Origin: a virus
Reading direction: 5' to 3' (one strand)
IMG/VR virus record: IMGVR_UViG_3300025121_000282
Coordinates: 186,001 to 250,000 of that record
Length of the DNA stretch: 64,000 bases
Both the position numbers and the translations under genes were made by a program. Of this stretch, positions 53,101 through 61,401 are shown one piece after another. Each line of letters starts with the position of its first letter. Within the stretch, counting starts at the first letter, position 1. The notes beneath the pieces are model-generated. The model was not told where the DNA came from and made no database searches. It was given only the letters and a program-made list of their open reading frames with translations.

Positions 53101-53841
53101 ACTGCCGTGTATGTTAGCTGGCTCGTCTGTTTTGTGGTGTACTTTTTGGCCCCCAAGCTTGTGCACACCCTCTATACCTTCCCAGAATTTTCTCCCGTCC
53201 TCATAATAATACCACTGGACGTTAGATGTTATAGTTTCTTCTGTTTGTAAATCCACTTCTTCTTCAAACAGGTATGTAAGTTTGTATATAGTGTGTGCCG
53301 GTTTGATTAATGTGAGTACCTGTTTTAGAGTGTCGTCTATTTGACTGTTTGAGAGTTCTACACCGTCAATCTCTATGTCAAATGTAAACTGGTCGGAAAT
53401 GTCGTATGTACTATTTTTGTACCTCTCCCGTATTTGTACACTTCCAGAAAGTATTAGTTCCAGACCAGAACCAATACTTTCTTTTTTAGACCCTTGTAGC
53501 AACAACTTGAATAATGACATTAAAAACGCATTAAATTCGTCATCAGACATTGCTTTATTTGGTACATCGCCCTTAAATAGGTATACCCCCAAAAATTGCC
53601 ATAAAAACTCAGGCCTCACTTGAGTAAGGTTATTATCTTGTCTAATCTTGTCTAGTTTTATTTTGATCCTAGCTATTTCTCTGGCTATAGTGGACAGGTA
53701 CAAACCATAGTTTGTGGATGGAATTGCAGACCTATACTCTGATGGCAAAACCGCCATCAGAGACTGGAGTACTATCTTGGACTCGTCTCTGAGCAGAATA
53801 TCATACTTTTGCCCTGACTCTATTAGGTCCATACCTGCCAT
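50137..53841 (-). CDS. large tail protein with lectin-like domains
   Basis: 1234 residues. The first 200 residues (LLPSEYRSAIPST-type helical region, PEFLWQFLGVYLFKG, SGLELILSGSV) resemble tail protein I / baseplate gp6-end proteins, which mount fibres. Further on, at least two concanavalin-like units can be seen (DQDFSTSVVFRIKL...FHTYRLSWDYEESVSLYVDEML near 440-560, and a second near 700-850), each a beta-sandwich often involved in sugar binding. The rest is beta-rich. A receptor-binding role is inferred. Confidence 0.6.
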   Translation of the reverse strand: MAGMDLIESGQKYDILLRDESKIVLQSLMAVLPSEYRSAIPSTNYGLYLSTIAREIARIKIKLDKIRQDNNLTQVRPEFLWQFLGVYLFKGDVPNKAMSDDEFNAFLMSLFKLLLQGSKKESIGSGLELILSGSVQIRERYKNSTYDISDQFTFDIEIDGVELSNSQIDDTLKQVLTLIKPAHTIYKLTYLFEEEVDLQTEETITSNVQWYYYEDGRKFWEGIEGVHKLGGQKVHHKTDEPANIHGSTITPRGRILTNSAGTQLAQSADVIVTVNGDEVEVSDVYPTVPGIVLSDAPPINAEILVSYYWVQYTNIPFARLNDPNFVLNSLNGSGYPNHLIDVTDTEEDFGVVHTGSVEEPEEVYHAYHMVCKENSAVLNDPTSLLLNMRSKEDPSSLWDAPEHSVIQYEGDALPSSPWTDGGSGGLITVGNGALTLTSTPLSNRYWSAPLPDQDFSTSVVFRIKLTNVASNGAFSGFSVIVTNGIKAAVCNIRELPALLTTGDELSEGSWTHNGLEVDTSTFHTYRLSWDYEESVSLYVDEMLVATLLWSGLPKVSELNYTKQHTTPCVMFGSFDYVANGVSEWQFVRAYTKPEGIRTPVRFKKYLWDPTTTLSDDWAESNTWGVESNSDETSRIYSYGDTGLSSPYHFTRTEIGCGVVVVETQIGVIASSETQFQVAHISNGLYSVDLFLKLVRLEEVNTKWGWVGDSLLEDVGCTLQTFGGGIISNLENESQSVYTPSGSSFGYTMATWNPAWTEVVSFCLSINDVSTSPNVYFVISNALETLRVKFVYDNGKKIQVYVQDVILVGEYAVDWSLQHTYDVIFKDNNDILVQIDGSTACTTQVSSVSNGEYIQVGCDGTTNSEGITVNLSRITVVPTPPSTVIPGIKTGDSEILWALNEINSIGDILFKIGMDFEVATLHVNGGLVEWENGDFYLNNLFIDSSRVSVGLGSYDTENVLILDVKSLRYLLHPGFDSEESPGKNVLNSFNIQPDPSHLYTKTAHTHPVSDEFLASMSTSMDTWTVLNGRFPIVPVSQSGGVTLEELDLDLDYAFNKTSSKQYLEISANKILIHSFPSSALYLDVDHYHTSDGKLENVLFPASDYFGIISLSVDNPVQTDTYVFPTQGYDSEYMLFNSVGTFNAGAFGPVKNFVKHVLDLLFEDAVTKDISESFVSFVSFRLFSVDESVFNNQPQDGLDNPGGYTEVSPGSLFNTSFRFSSPAAVSETVDLIGYIS

Positions 53842-53925
53842 ACCCCGGTAAGTAGGTACGGGAACAAATTCCCGTTGTGATTATACACAGCTATGCGGTT
53901 GACCTCACACGACCTTTGTTTTTGA

Positions 53926-56900
53926 TTAAGAGGTCTGTTCATTTACACACGCCATACGTATCAAAGAAAACATCGCTCTCTCTATACTGGACACTCCTAT
54001 GTCCCTGGCCCCTGTAGACCCATAAACTGAATAGGTTGCTTCAAACATATAATCAGTGGGTATCTCGTTGGTTGGTATTGCTACCAAAACTCTATTTGCA
54101 GTCCTCAGTTTTCTTTCTATCTGCCTGTCTGCATCAGTGCTAAACCCAGCCAATGTTAGAGTGGCATCATCAGAATAGCCTGCCAATGACGCCCCATCAG
54201 ACCCTATAATAAATGCCCCATTTACGGTTCCACTGATTTCTGTCGCCGAGTCTATGCCGTGTGTGGTCATCGGCTGTGTCTCTTTAAACACCCCCACTGG
54301 CTGGGTTATCCAGTTTCCACCATGGTCCGAGGTTGGGTACTGTAAAGGTGATGTAAACAAGTACACACTAGTGTTGTATGTAGACTCTTCCACCAAGTGC
54401 ACAAACCCAGTACTGTCAGTTTTGCTATGCACCAATTCTGCCACTACAAGTGTGCCATCGGCTCGGGTCAGTCTGGCGAGCGGTACCACAACTTTATCCA
54501 CGCCTATGGCAGAGCCTATGGCTGTAATAACATCAGACTGGTCTAAAGAGACTCCTGGACGTTTACTTTCCTGCAGTCTCCCTAAAGCCGTTCTTATGTT
54601 TATGTCTGCTTGCACTGGATCAAATTTAGGCACAAGTACCACTGTGGCCTCTACGTCCACCCACGCACTTAGATTCTCTTTTATTATGACGTCAGCGGTA
54701 GCATGCTTTTTTAAATTAGTTGCGGCATTAATTCTATCAATTATTCTGTTGGTGACGTATGTTACAGTAAAATTCTCGTCGTGGGCATAGTCAACATAAA
54801 CCACTCCTCCATCTGGTATGCTTCCAGATGCGACCCTGGTTATTGTTGTGTAGTCTGACACGGACACGGCGCTCGTTATAGTGTAATCTTCCCCCAATGT
54901 GTATTCTACTTCACCACCCGCGTCCTCGTATACAGCTACACTACTTGGGTTTATACCAAATTGATCAAGCCTTAGTGGAATCACACCTAGCAGGGTGTGA
55001 TTTTCTTTTGCTACTAGTAGCGGGTCTCCACTGGGCATCCAGGTATTACCACTTAGTATTCTATTAATCTGAACCCTATCATTGGACCCTGATGACCTTC
55101 CAATGGTGCGTGGGTCTGCGTCTGCTATAAAGTCAAAGTGTGTACCCTCTACGAGTAGCCCGGAAACATCTCCAACTAGGGTCACTACTGACCTAGCAGG
55201 TTGGGTTTTTAGCACATAAGCAGAATTCAACTGAAACGCATAATCTATTCGTACTACATCATCTGGATTGTAATCAATTTGGTTCAATGCATCCGGATTC
55301 AGCTTGATCTGGTTGTATAACACATCGGGGTAAGTTAAAACCCCAGTTAATACAAATCTCTTGCCTGTGGTTACATTGTATGCCCCAAGACCCCTGTCCA
55401 CATCATCAATAACTTGTTTTATGGGGCTATTTTGGGTCAGCCTACTATCATTTAAAGTAAACAACAGGTCTTGTGATTCCCCAACAAATGTGGCCAGTAC
55501 TTTTCTTCCTTCCCCAAAGTTAAATGCAAATGTTTCTGTTACTACATCTAATTCTTCCCCACATACCCACACATCTACTTTACCACCAACATGCTTTTCG
55601 CGTATTGGGTCCCAATCTCTAAACATAGACGGGTGTTGGGCATCCACAACTTCCACGTCAGTAACCCCAGAAATTCTAGCGGTCTGCTCGTAACCATTCT
55701 TTGTTCCTGAGTCTACTGCCAACCCAAGCAGCGACCGTTCTGCTAAACTTAAATTATTTTCATTTTCTTCACCATAGGCTATAGCAAGGTCATTGGTTAC
55801 CCTTAATGAACCAAACCCATACCCCGGTTTATTTACTCTGTTGGGCGGTTTATTTCCTACTTTGCCACTTACTCTAGCGATAATTTGTATAGACCCTGTT
55901 TGCCATACACCAGAGCTTGGGTCGTAGTAATCGTCTACCTCACCCGTGGCAGTAAACCCACCTACAACTGTATACTCAACAGTGGCCGAAGACTCGACCG
56001 AAGACTCACTATATACCTTTGACCCGGGTCTCACTGTTAATGAATTTAGGGAGACCGGCCTAGCGGTGGTCCATGCCCTGACATTTCCCTTTGCAAACTT
56101 GGGGCCCTGTCTGGTCACATTATAGTTAGAAGCCAGAGACTCAAACGAAAGGTCTATTATTCTTTGTACATCAGAATCGGTTTCTAACTTTAAAGCGGCC
56201 TTTAGTCCTATTTTGTAAGCATTGAGTGATACGGGGTCAGACACCCCGTCACCATCTGTGTCGTCAATGCCCAACAGTGTAGAAAACGATTTGGACCTAT
56301 GCGTGAAGTCAGCTAGAAAATGTATTCTTTCAAATTCTGACGCAAACGGGTCTATAAGCACTGTTCTATTAACAGACCCGGGTATGAGTGATACATCGGG
56401 CTGTTTTTGCATTATGTTTGTTATTATGGATTTGACTATGCCATCAAATTGGTCTACACTTATTTGACTGTAGTTGCTGCTAATTGCAATAGGTATACCT
56501 GAGAGTTCGTAAGACAGGGGACTTTCTATGTACTGGTGGGTGGCACTATCCCACGCTACGGAAGTACACACATAAAACAGCGGATTTCCGGGTGGTACTA
56601 AACTAAGTATGTCGGAGTTTAAGGTGCCATTTGACACCGTTGTCAATCTGTTATGATTAAACAAAAACACATCAGTAGTCAACACAGACACTAAGGTCAG
56701 GGTGGCTTTAATGCTACCATCCACATTTGTAACATCGAGTGTGGAGTCTATAATATTTTCCGAAATGTCTCCGTTACTGTTGGATGGTCCTACTTTTACA
56801 GATACACTCTCAGTAGATGTAATAACAGAAGAGACAGTGTCCAATTCTGTCTCTACAGACTCTTGGAAAGATACTTCAGTGACTAAGTCTTTGTTAAGTT

Positions 56901-57366
56901 TTAGGTACTTTCCTTTAGTGTCTGTGGATGCATAAAAATTATACCCTATAACTCCCGACTCCGGACTTTTGGACACTAACAGGTCAACAGAGTCTCTGTG
57001 TCTGCGAATTTTGAACCCAGTAGGTGGGGACAAAATAACGCCCAAGTTGGACGGATTAACCCGATGTATGTTTAAGGTGGTGGAAAATTTTACTTTTCCA
57101 AGCCCATCAGTGGTTCTAATCTCTAGTGTGTTCAGCCCACTTTGTAGAGGTATACCACTTTGTAAGTAAGATGGGTCTGGTATTACAAAATTGGGGTCGT
57201 CATAGTACACCATCCCATAAGAGGTCCAGCCCGACGAGTTTATACTTACCTGAACCAGAGCCGTACCTGCAGGTACGGCTCCAGATATGGAGATGGACTC
57301 TTTATTTGTAGTGAAAGAATGTGGTGACAAGACACCACTGTTAGGTGAATTTATGACAATGCTCAT
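53926..57366 (-). CDS. baseplate J-like protein
   Basis: 1146 residues, ATG 57366. Residues 1-110 form an Ig-like domain (SISGAVPAGTALVQVSINSSG) and about 115-200 an Fn3-like domain (GFKIRRHRDSVDLLVSKSP). From about 330, FDGIVKSIITNIMQKQPDVSLIPGSVNRTVLIDPFASEFERI...FLADFTHRSKSFSTLLGIDD is the classic baseplate-J (gp6/gp47-type) start, and the remainder, with PVGVFKE.., continues the wedge domain. Builds the baseplate wedge of contractile tails. Confidence 0.8.
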   Translation of the reverse strand: MSIVINSPNSGVLSPHSFTTNKESISISGAVPAGTALVQVSINSSGWTSYGMVYYDDPNFVIPDPSYLQSGIPLQSGLNTLEIRTTDGLGKVKFSTTLNIHRVNPSNLGVILSPPTGFKIRRHRDSVDLLVSKSPESGVIGYNFYASTDTKGKYLKLNKDLVTEVSFQESVETELDTVSSVITSTESVSVKVGPSNSNGDISENIIDSTLDVTNVDGSIKATLTLVSVLTTDVFLFNHNRLTTVSNGTLNSDILSLVPPGNPLFYVCTSVAWDSATHQYIESPLSYELSGIPIAISSNYSQISVDQFDGIVKSIITNIMQKQPDVSLIPGSVNRTVLIDPFASEFERIHFLADFTHRSKSFSTLLGIDDTDGDGVSDPVSLNAYKIGLKAALKLETDSDVQRIIDLSFESLASNYNVTRQGPKFAKGNVRAWTTARPVSLNSLTVRPGSKVYSESSVESSATVEYTVVGGFTATGEVDDYYDPSSGVWQTGSIQIIARVSGKVGNKPPNRVNKPGYGFGSLRVTNDLAIAYGEENENNLSLAERSLLGLAVDSGTKNGYEQTARISGVTDVEVVDAQHPSMFRDWDPIREKHVGGKVDVWVCGEELDVVTETFAFNFGEGRKVLATFVGESQDLLFTLNDSRLTQNSPIKQVIDDVDRGLGAYNVTTGKRFVLTGVLTYPDVLYNQIKLNPDALNQIDYNPDDVVRIDYAFQLNSAYVLKTQPARSVVTLVGDVSGLLVEGTHFDFIADADPRTIGRSSGSNDRVQINRILSGNTWMPSGDPLLVAKENHTLLGVIPLRLDQFGINPSSVAVYEDAGGEVEYTLGEDYTITSAVSVSDYTTITRVASGSIPDGGVVYVDYAHDENFTVTYVTNRIIDRINAATNLKKHATADVIIKENLSAWVDVEATVVLVPKFDPVQADINIRTALGRLQESKRPGVSLDQSDVITAIGSAIGVDKVVVPLARLTRADGTLVVAELVHSKTDSTGFVHLVEESTYNTSVYLFTSPLQYPTSDHGGNWITQPVGVFKETQPMTTHGIDSATEISGTVNGAFIIGSDGASLAGYSDDATLTLAGFSTDADRQIERKLRTANRVLVAIPTNEIPTDYMFEATYSVYGSTGARDIGVSSIERAMFSLIRMACVNEQTS

Positions 57367-57389
57367 GCTAATTCTGTCCCATAGAGAAA

Positions 57390-58463
57390 TTACCCGATTC
57401 TCATAGCACCATCAGTGCCACTCAAAAGTGGCAACTCCAGCATGGACCTCACTAAAGATGTTTTGAATGTCACTGGAGTGTTTCTTCTGCTCTTCAAACC
57501 TATGGCAATTCGGATAATGGTGGGGTCGTTTGCATCAAGTTTTACTGATATACCCTCTATTCTAAAAAGATACTCTCCGTCAGACACATACTGCACTCTT
57601 TCCTGCTGTTTTTTTATAGACTGTAATTTTTGTAAAACCTGAGAGATCTCAGACATAAGTCTTAAGTCTAAAGAAGCGTGGTATTTCTCTCCAATAACAG
57701 ACATAATTTGAGTGCCGTACCACGAGTGGAATCGGTTGGTCCCCCTCATAGTCAAGACAACATTTCTGGCTTCTTGCAGTAACAGTGCCTCTTCTTCTAT
57801 AGTTACGATTTCTCCACTTTCGTTATACCTCCAGTCGTTCTCCAGCCTAAGGCCAAAACACCTTCTGCAAGATTTTGCGGGAGTAACGTAGCTACACTCT
57901 ACTTTTACCCCTTGGCCAAAGAGGTTTCTTAAATCTTGCAAAAACACAATTTTTCTGTATTCGTCGAATAACCTAGAATCGTCGTCCACCACATTCCATG
58001 GTGGACACCAAACCGAACCTGTCACCATTCTATTGTTAGGTAATCCCAATTCTTCGTGAACCGCAGAACTTCCAAATCCTATGGAAGCTGCAGCACCCAA
58101 CTCTCTGGAGCGTATGCACAACTTGTTATTTGGTGCAGAAATGTGGATAGGTATTGACAACAATGACTGTCTTAACTTATTCAAGTCATAAGAACCGAGT
58201 ACCAACCGAAGGGTGTATTCTTCCCCATTTACTGTTAGGGACAAATCAGAAGAAGAGCTTATGGTTATAGGGAAGGTTTTGTTTGTGTCCCATTTGGCAG
58301 GTAGCATTAAACCACCCTGAGGCACATGTACATCGTTGACGTATACATCGTTGACAGAAGAGGGCGGGTAGGGTAACAAGCACTCGGTGCCATCTACAAG
58401 TTCAAGTTCATCTCTAAAAACTGAGTGTGGACAGGCATTCAATAAGTTAAAATCAAAGCTCAT
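57390..58463 (-). CDS. baseplate wedge protein, gp25-like C-terminus
   Basis: 357 residues, ATG 58463 with GGAGTG upstream. Residues 215-345 (EEEALLLQEARNVVLTMRGTNRFHSWYGTQ...VKLDANDPTIIRIAIGLKS) resemble the W / gp25-like baseplate fold. The N-terminal half is beta-rich and unassigned. Overlaps the upstream gene by four bases. Probable baseplate component. Confidence 0.6.
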   Translation of the reverse strand: MSFDFNLLNACPHSVFRDELELVDGTECLLPYPPSSVNDVYVNDVHVPQGGLMLPAKWDTNKTFPITISSSSDLSLTVNGEEYTLRLVLGSYDLNKLRQSLLSIPIHISAPNNKLCIRSRELGAAASIGFGSSAVHEELGLPNNRMVTGSVWCPPWNVVDDDSRLFDEYRKIVFLQDLRNLFGQGVKVECSYVTPAKSCRRCFGLRLENDWRYNESGEIVTIEEEALLLQEARNVVLTMRGTNRFHSWYGTQIMSVIGEKYHASLDLRLMSEISQVLQKLQSIKKQQERVQYVSDGEYLFRIEGISVKLDANDPTIIRIAIGLKSRRNTPVTFKTSLVRSMLELPLLSGTDGAMRIG

Positions 58464-59140
58464 GCCACACTCCCACCCATACCTGAGGTACTGTCGCCAG
58501 CAATGGTGCCTGCATTTAAATCCGAACCAGCCCTCGGAAATGAGGGGTCACTCATTACGATTTCAACTTGAGCCACCAAACTTTGTATAGACCTAGAACC
58601 GTCTACTTTAGTGAGGTCTTTTATTTTCGATTGTATAGAAACAAGTTTATCAGAATAGTCTATTGCTTTGAGTATTTTATACTCCCATCTACCCAATTTA
58701 GACTTGATAGATGGCAAGAAAAATTCTTTGAGTTCATAGACTGCTACAGCGGCATACGTGTCATTGTGCACCCGAACGTCTTTTTCAGAGCCGTCTTTAT
58801 TTACCAACATAGCCGGCGTGTCAGCATCACCCTGGGTATAACTCTGTGGAATTTTGGGGTCATAAATTGCAGGTATATCAAGGTCTAGTGGGTTGCCACC
58901 ATTTCGTTTATAATGCTCTATCAGTTGGGCAAGCCGGGTGCCCGGGGCCACGACCAAACGTGACAGCTTTTTCGTGGTGGGGTCGCGTTCCGTTTTTAGT
59001 ATTGTACCGTTTGCAGCCAGTTCTACAGTAGTCCAAATCATTATACCATTTAGTTCTATCTCTCTGTTGCCAATGTATGCTCTTAGTAACAGGTACTCTT
59101 CTAAAGTAAATGCGCCGGAAAAGTGTAGTGATGACGACAT
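58460..59140 (-). CDS. putative baseplate/tail protein
   Basis: 226 residues, ATG 59140. Starts LHFSGAFTLEEYLLLRAYIGNREIELNGIMIWTTVE, then a helical centre, and a Gly/Ser-rich end. No named family; context in the baseplate run. Confidence 0.55.
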   Translation of the reverse strand: MSSSLHFSGAFTLEEYLLLRAYIGNREIELNGIMIWTTVELAANGTILKTERDPTTKKLSRLVVAPGTRLAQLIEHYKRNGGNPLDLDIPAIYDPKIPQSYTQGDADTPAMLVNKDGSEKDVRVHNDTYAAVAVYELKEFFLPSIKSKLGRWEYKILKAIDYSDKLVSIQSKIKDLTKVDGSRSIQSLVAQVEIVMSDPSFPRAGSDLNAGTIAGDSTSGMGGSVA

Positions 59141-59143
59141 ACT

Positions 59144-61147
59144 TTATCCAGCCGCACCCAAAATTAAATCCCACAAAGGCTTAATAGCAGCAAAGCTTGG
59201 GCCGCCGTACAGTATGGTTATCCCAGCAGTGTATGCATTTGGGTCGGGTTGGATGGCATCTGACCTTTCATCGGGGTTGTCCGATGGTGCACCCACGCCC
59301 TCTTGCACCTTATTTAGAAAGTCATTTGTGCTGTTTGCTTGGTCCACATACACCAAGTAAAAGCCGCCCCTTAAATTCAGAATTTCCAGTATAATGTTCT
59401 CAATCATTTTAATTAATGATTCGAGTTTCTCTATTTTATGGTCCAACATGTCTATTGTAGCAATGATGTCCTTAATAGTGGAATCATAAGCCTCCATGAG
59501 AGCTTTTAATTCTGAAATAAGAGCATTTAAAAGTTCAGAAACTGGTGGTAAGAATTCTCTTAGTGGTCTTATGGTACTCCAATTCGGCTCAACACCGGAG
59601 ACCACGCCATACTTAAGTATTTTTCTGAGAACAGTGTCTATGAATACCCTGTCAACACCGCCTACTGCGTCGTCTGAAATACCTAGGCTACCTCTCAAAT
59701 TTCCACCAAGTAATGACCCCTCATCTCCAGGTCCTTGCCACCTTTCTATGCTGTCAGCAGAATCGGTATACAATTTTTCGATCATAGACCACGTACCTGG
59801 AAGTCGGTACAAAGCGGCCATGATGTCAGCTTCCAAACGACCTTTATCAGCTTTGACTACAGCAGCCATGCCATTAGCTACACTGGTGTTCCACTGTAAA
59901 GCACTGGTTTTGGCTATACTCGACCTGACATTTGTGTTGTTGTCTGTAACATTATTAATAGCCGCTACAGCATACTGATAACCTCTATAATTGCCTGTTA
60001 GCCCACCTTTTTCTTCCACTTCTAAAAGACAGGGTGCAGAAACATTAAATCCGGCCCACAATATCCTGGATACCAGTACTCTTATGTCGGCTATTTTTTT
60101 AGAGGGTATAGTTATAGACACTGGGTACGAGGGTGAACCAAGGATTCCGCCCTCAATAGTTAATTTTCCATTAGGGTCCACTGTGTACATAGGGGACCCA
60201 GACTTGGCCCTAACACGGTAGTAATATGTTTTTACTTCTGTGTCTGCAGGGGAGAGAGTTGCGTCTTTGTCCACGTAGGTATACGCATTTGTTAAAAAAC
60301 CCATGATGCCCGTGGAAACGTCTACTTGGTCTACGTCTCCGGTTGGGGCAATGTTTTCTATGACGTCAAAATACCTTACTACAGACCCAAATTTGTCAGT
60401 ACCCACCCACTGGTTAATATTAGCGCCCGGTACCTCGTCTGGGCTATCAGCGGGTCCGTAGGTATACTTACTATCACTTATTTTTGTTACAATGTACGGG
60501 AGGCCATTAGGGTACCTGGATCGCTCGACCTGCCACTCGGTAATCCCACCAAACCCCTGCCACTGGATCATAACCTCTGGATTGGGGTCAAAACTGTCAA
60601 GTAACCTGAGAATGGGTACCCCTCCCCTGTGCATTTTCACTGTCACCGGATTAGGAGCAGGCAGGCTTAGTTTTTTGTTTATACCAAACAGCTTTAATAG
60701 AGACAGTATGGCTTCCATCACAGTAGCAATGTTTCCACTGTCCGCTACTAGAACGAACCCACCAACGTTTGCATTAGACGAAAACTGGGGCCTATTGGGG
60801 TCATTCACATCTTCAAGTGACAATATTACAGTGTTTAAAAAGTTGTCTATGCCACCTTTTACATTCGAGTAACTGTTATCAGCCCCGGCTTCTGGCAGTA
60901 CCAACAGGGAATAAACACCTGCTTGGTCCAGGTCATTTAAAATTTGTTCTATAGCGGCCACAGCTATTTGAAGGGCTGTTCTTATCGGATTTCCTAAGTC
61001 TAGTAAGAACGCCTTTATTACTCTTAATACATTTCGTACAGCGCCAGTAAAAGCAAGTATGGAATCAAATGTATCAGTTACTGTTTCTATAGCTTCTCTA
61101 GCTACTAGAAGGTCCTCTATGGCTATACTTTTCCATTTCGCTGGCAT
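59144..61147 (-). CDS. putative tail structural protein with Fn3-like segments
   Basis: 667 residues, ATG 61147. Long helical N- and C-terminal parts (residues 1-110 and 540-620) flank a beta-rich centre with GFGGITEWQVERSRYPNGLPYIV, VKTYYYRVRAKSGSP and YRGYQYAVAAINNV, which look like Fn3-type repeats. Probably a structural virion protein. It overlaps the 61123 gene. Confidence 0.55.
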   Translation of the reverse strand: MPAKWKSIAIEDLLVAREAIETVTDTFDSILAFTGAVRNVLRVIKAFLLDLGNPIRTALQIAVAAIEQILNDLDQAGVYSLLVLPEAGADNSYSNVKGGIDNFLNTVILSLEDVNDPNRPQFSSNANVGGFVLVADSGNIATVMEAILSLLKLFGINKKLSLPAPNPVTVKMHRGGVPILRLLDSFDPNPEVMIQWQGFGGITEWQVERSRYPNGLPYIVTKISDSKYTYGPADSPDEVPGANINQWVGTDKFGSVVRYFDVIENIAPTGDVDQVDVSTGIMGFLTNAYTYVDKDATLSPADTEVKTYYYRVRAKSGSPMYTVDPNGKLTIEGGILGSPSYPVSITIPSKKIADIRVLVSRILWAGFNVSAPCLLEVEEKGGLTGNYRGYQYAVAAINNVTDNNTNVRSSIAKTSALQWNTSVANGMAAVVKADKGRLEADIMAALYRLPGTWSMIEKLYTDSADSIERWQGPGDEGSLLGGNLRGSLGISDDAVGGVDRVFIDTVLRKILKYGVVSGVEPNWSTIRPLREFLPPVSELLNALISELKALMEAYDSTIKDIIATIDMLDHKIEKLESLIKMIENIILEILNLRGGFYLVYVDQANSTNDFLNKVQEGVGAPSDNPDERSDAIQPDPNAYTAGITILYGGPSFAAIKPLWDLILGAAG

Positions 61148-61401
61148 TCTGCCTCTTTACGCTTCTGAATCAAATTCTGTTTTACAACTTCCAGAGCATC
61201 TCTTATACTTGTCAGGTGTTTTATTAGAGGTCCAGTGAACTGACTAGCCTCTACTTTTATAAATTTGTTTACATGCTCTCCAGTATCAGTGTTTTCAAGA
61301 TGGACTCCAGAAGTTCTTTCTCCTGCTGTTCTTTCTCCAAGTCCATTCTCAGTATTCTCTGCAAAAACCCCGATTTCAGGTTTATTCTTGAGTTGATCCA
61401 T
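61123..61401 (-). CDS. small structural-module protein with disordered start
   Basis: 92 residues from ATG 61401. The first 45 residues (KNKPEIGVFAENTENGLGERTAG) are low-complexity and lie over the 3' end of the 61269 gene in another frame, a 133-base overlap. The remainder is a helical region (GPLIKHLTSIRDALEVVKQNLIQKRKEAE). No start after the overlap was found. Confidence 0.5.
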   Translation of the reverse strand: MDQLKNKPEIGVFAENTENGLGERTAGERTSGVHLENTDTGEHVNKFIKVEASQFTGPLIKHLTSIRDALEVVKQNLIQKRKEAECQRNGKV

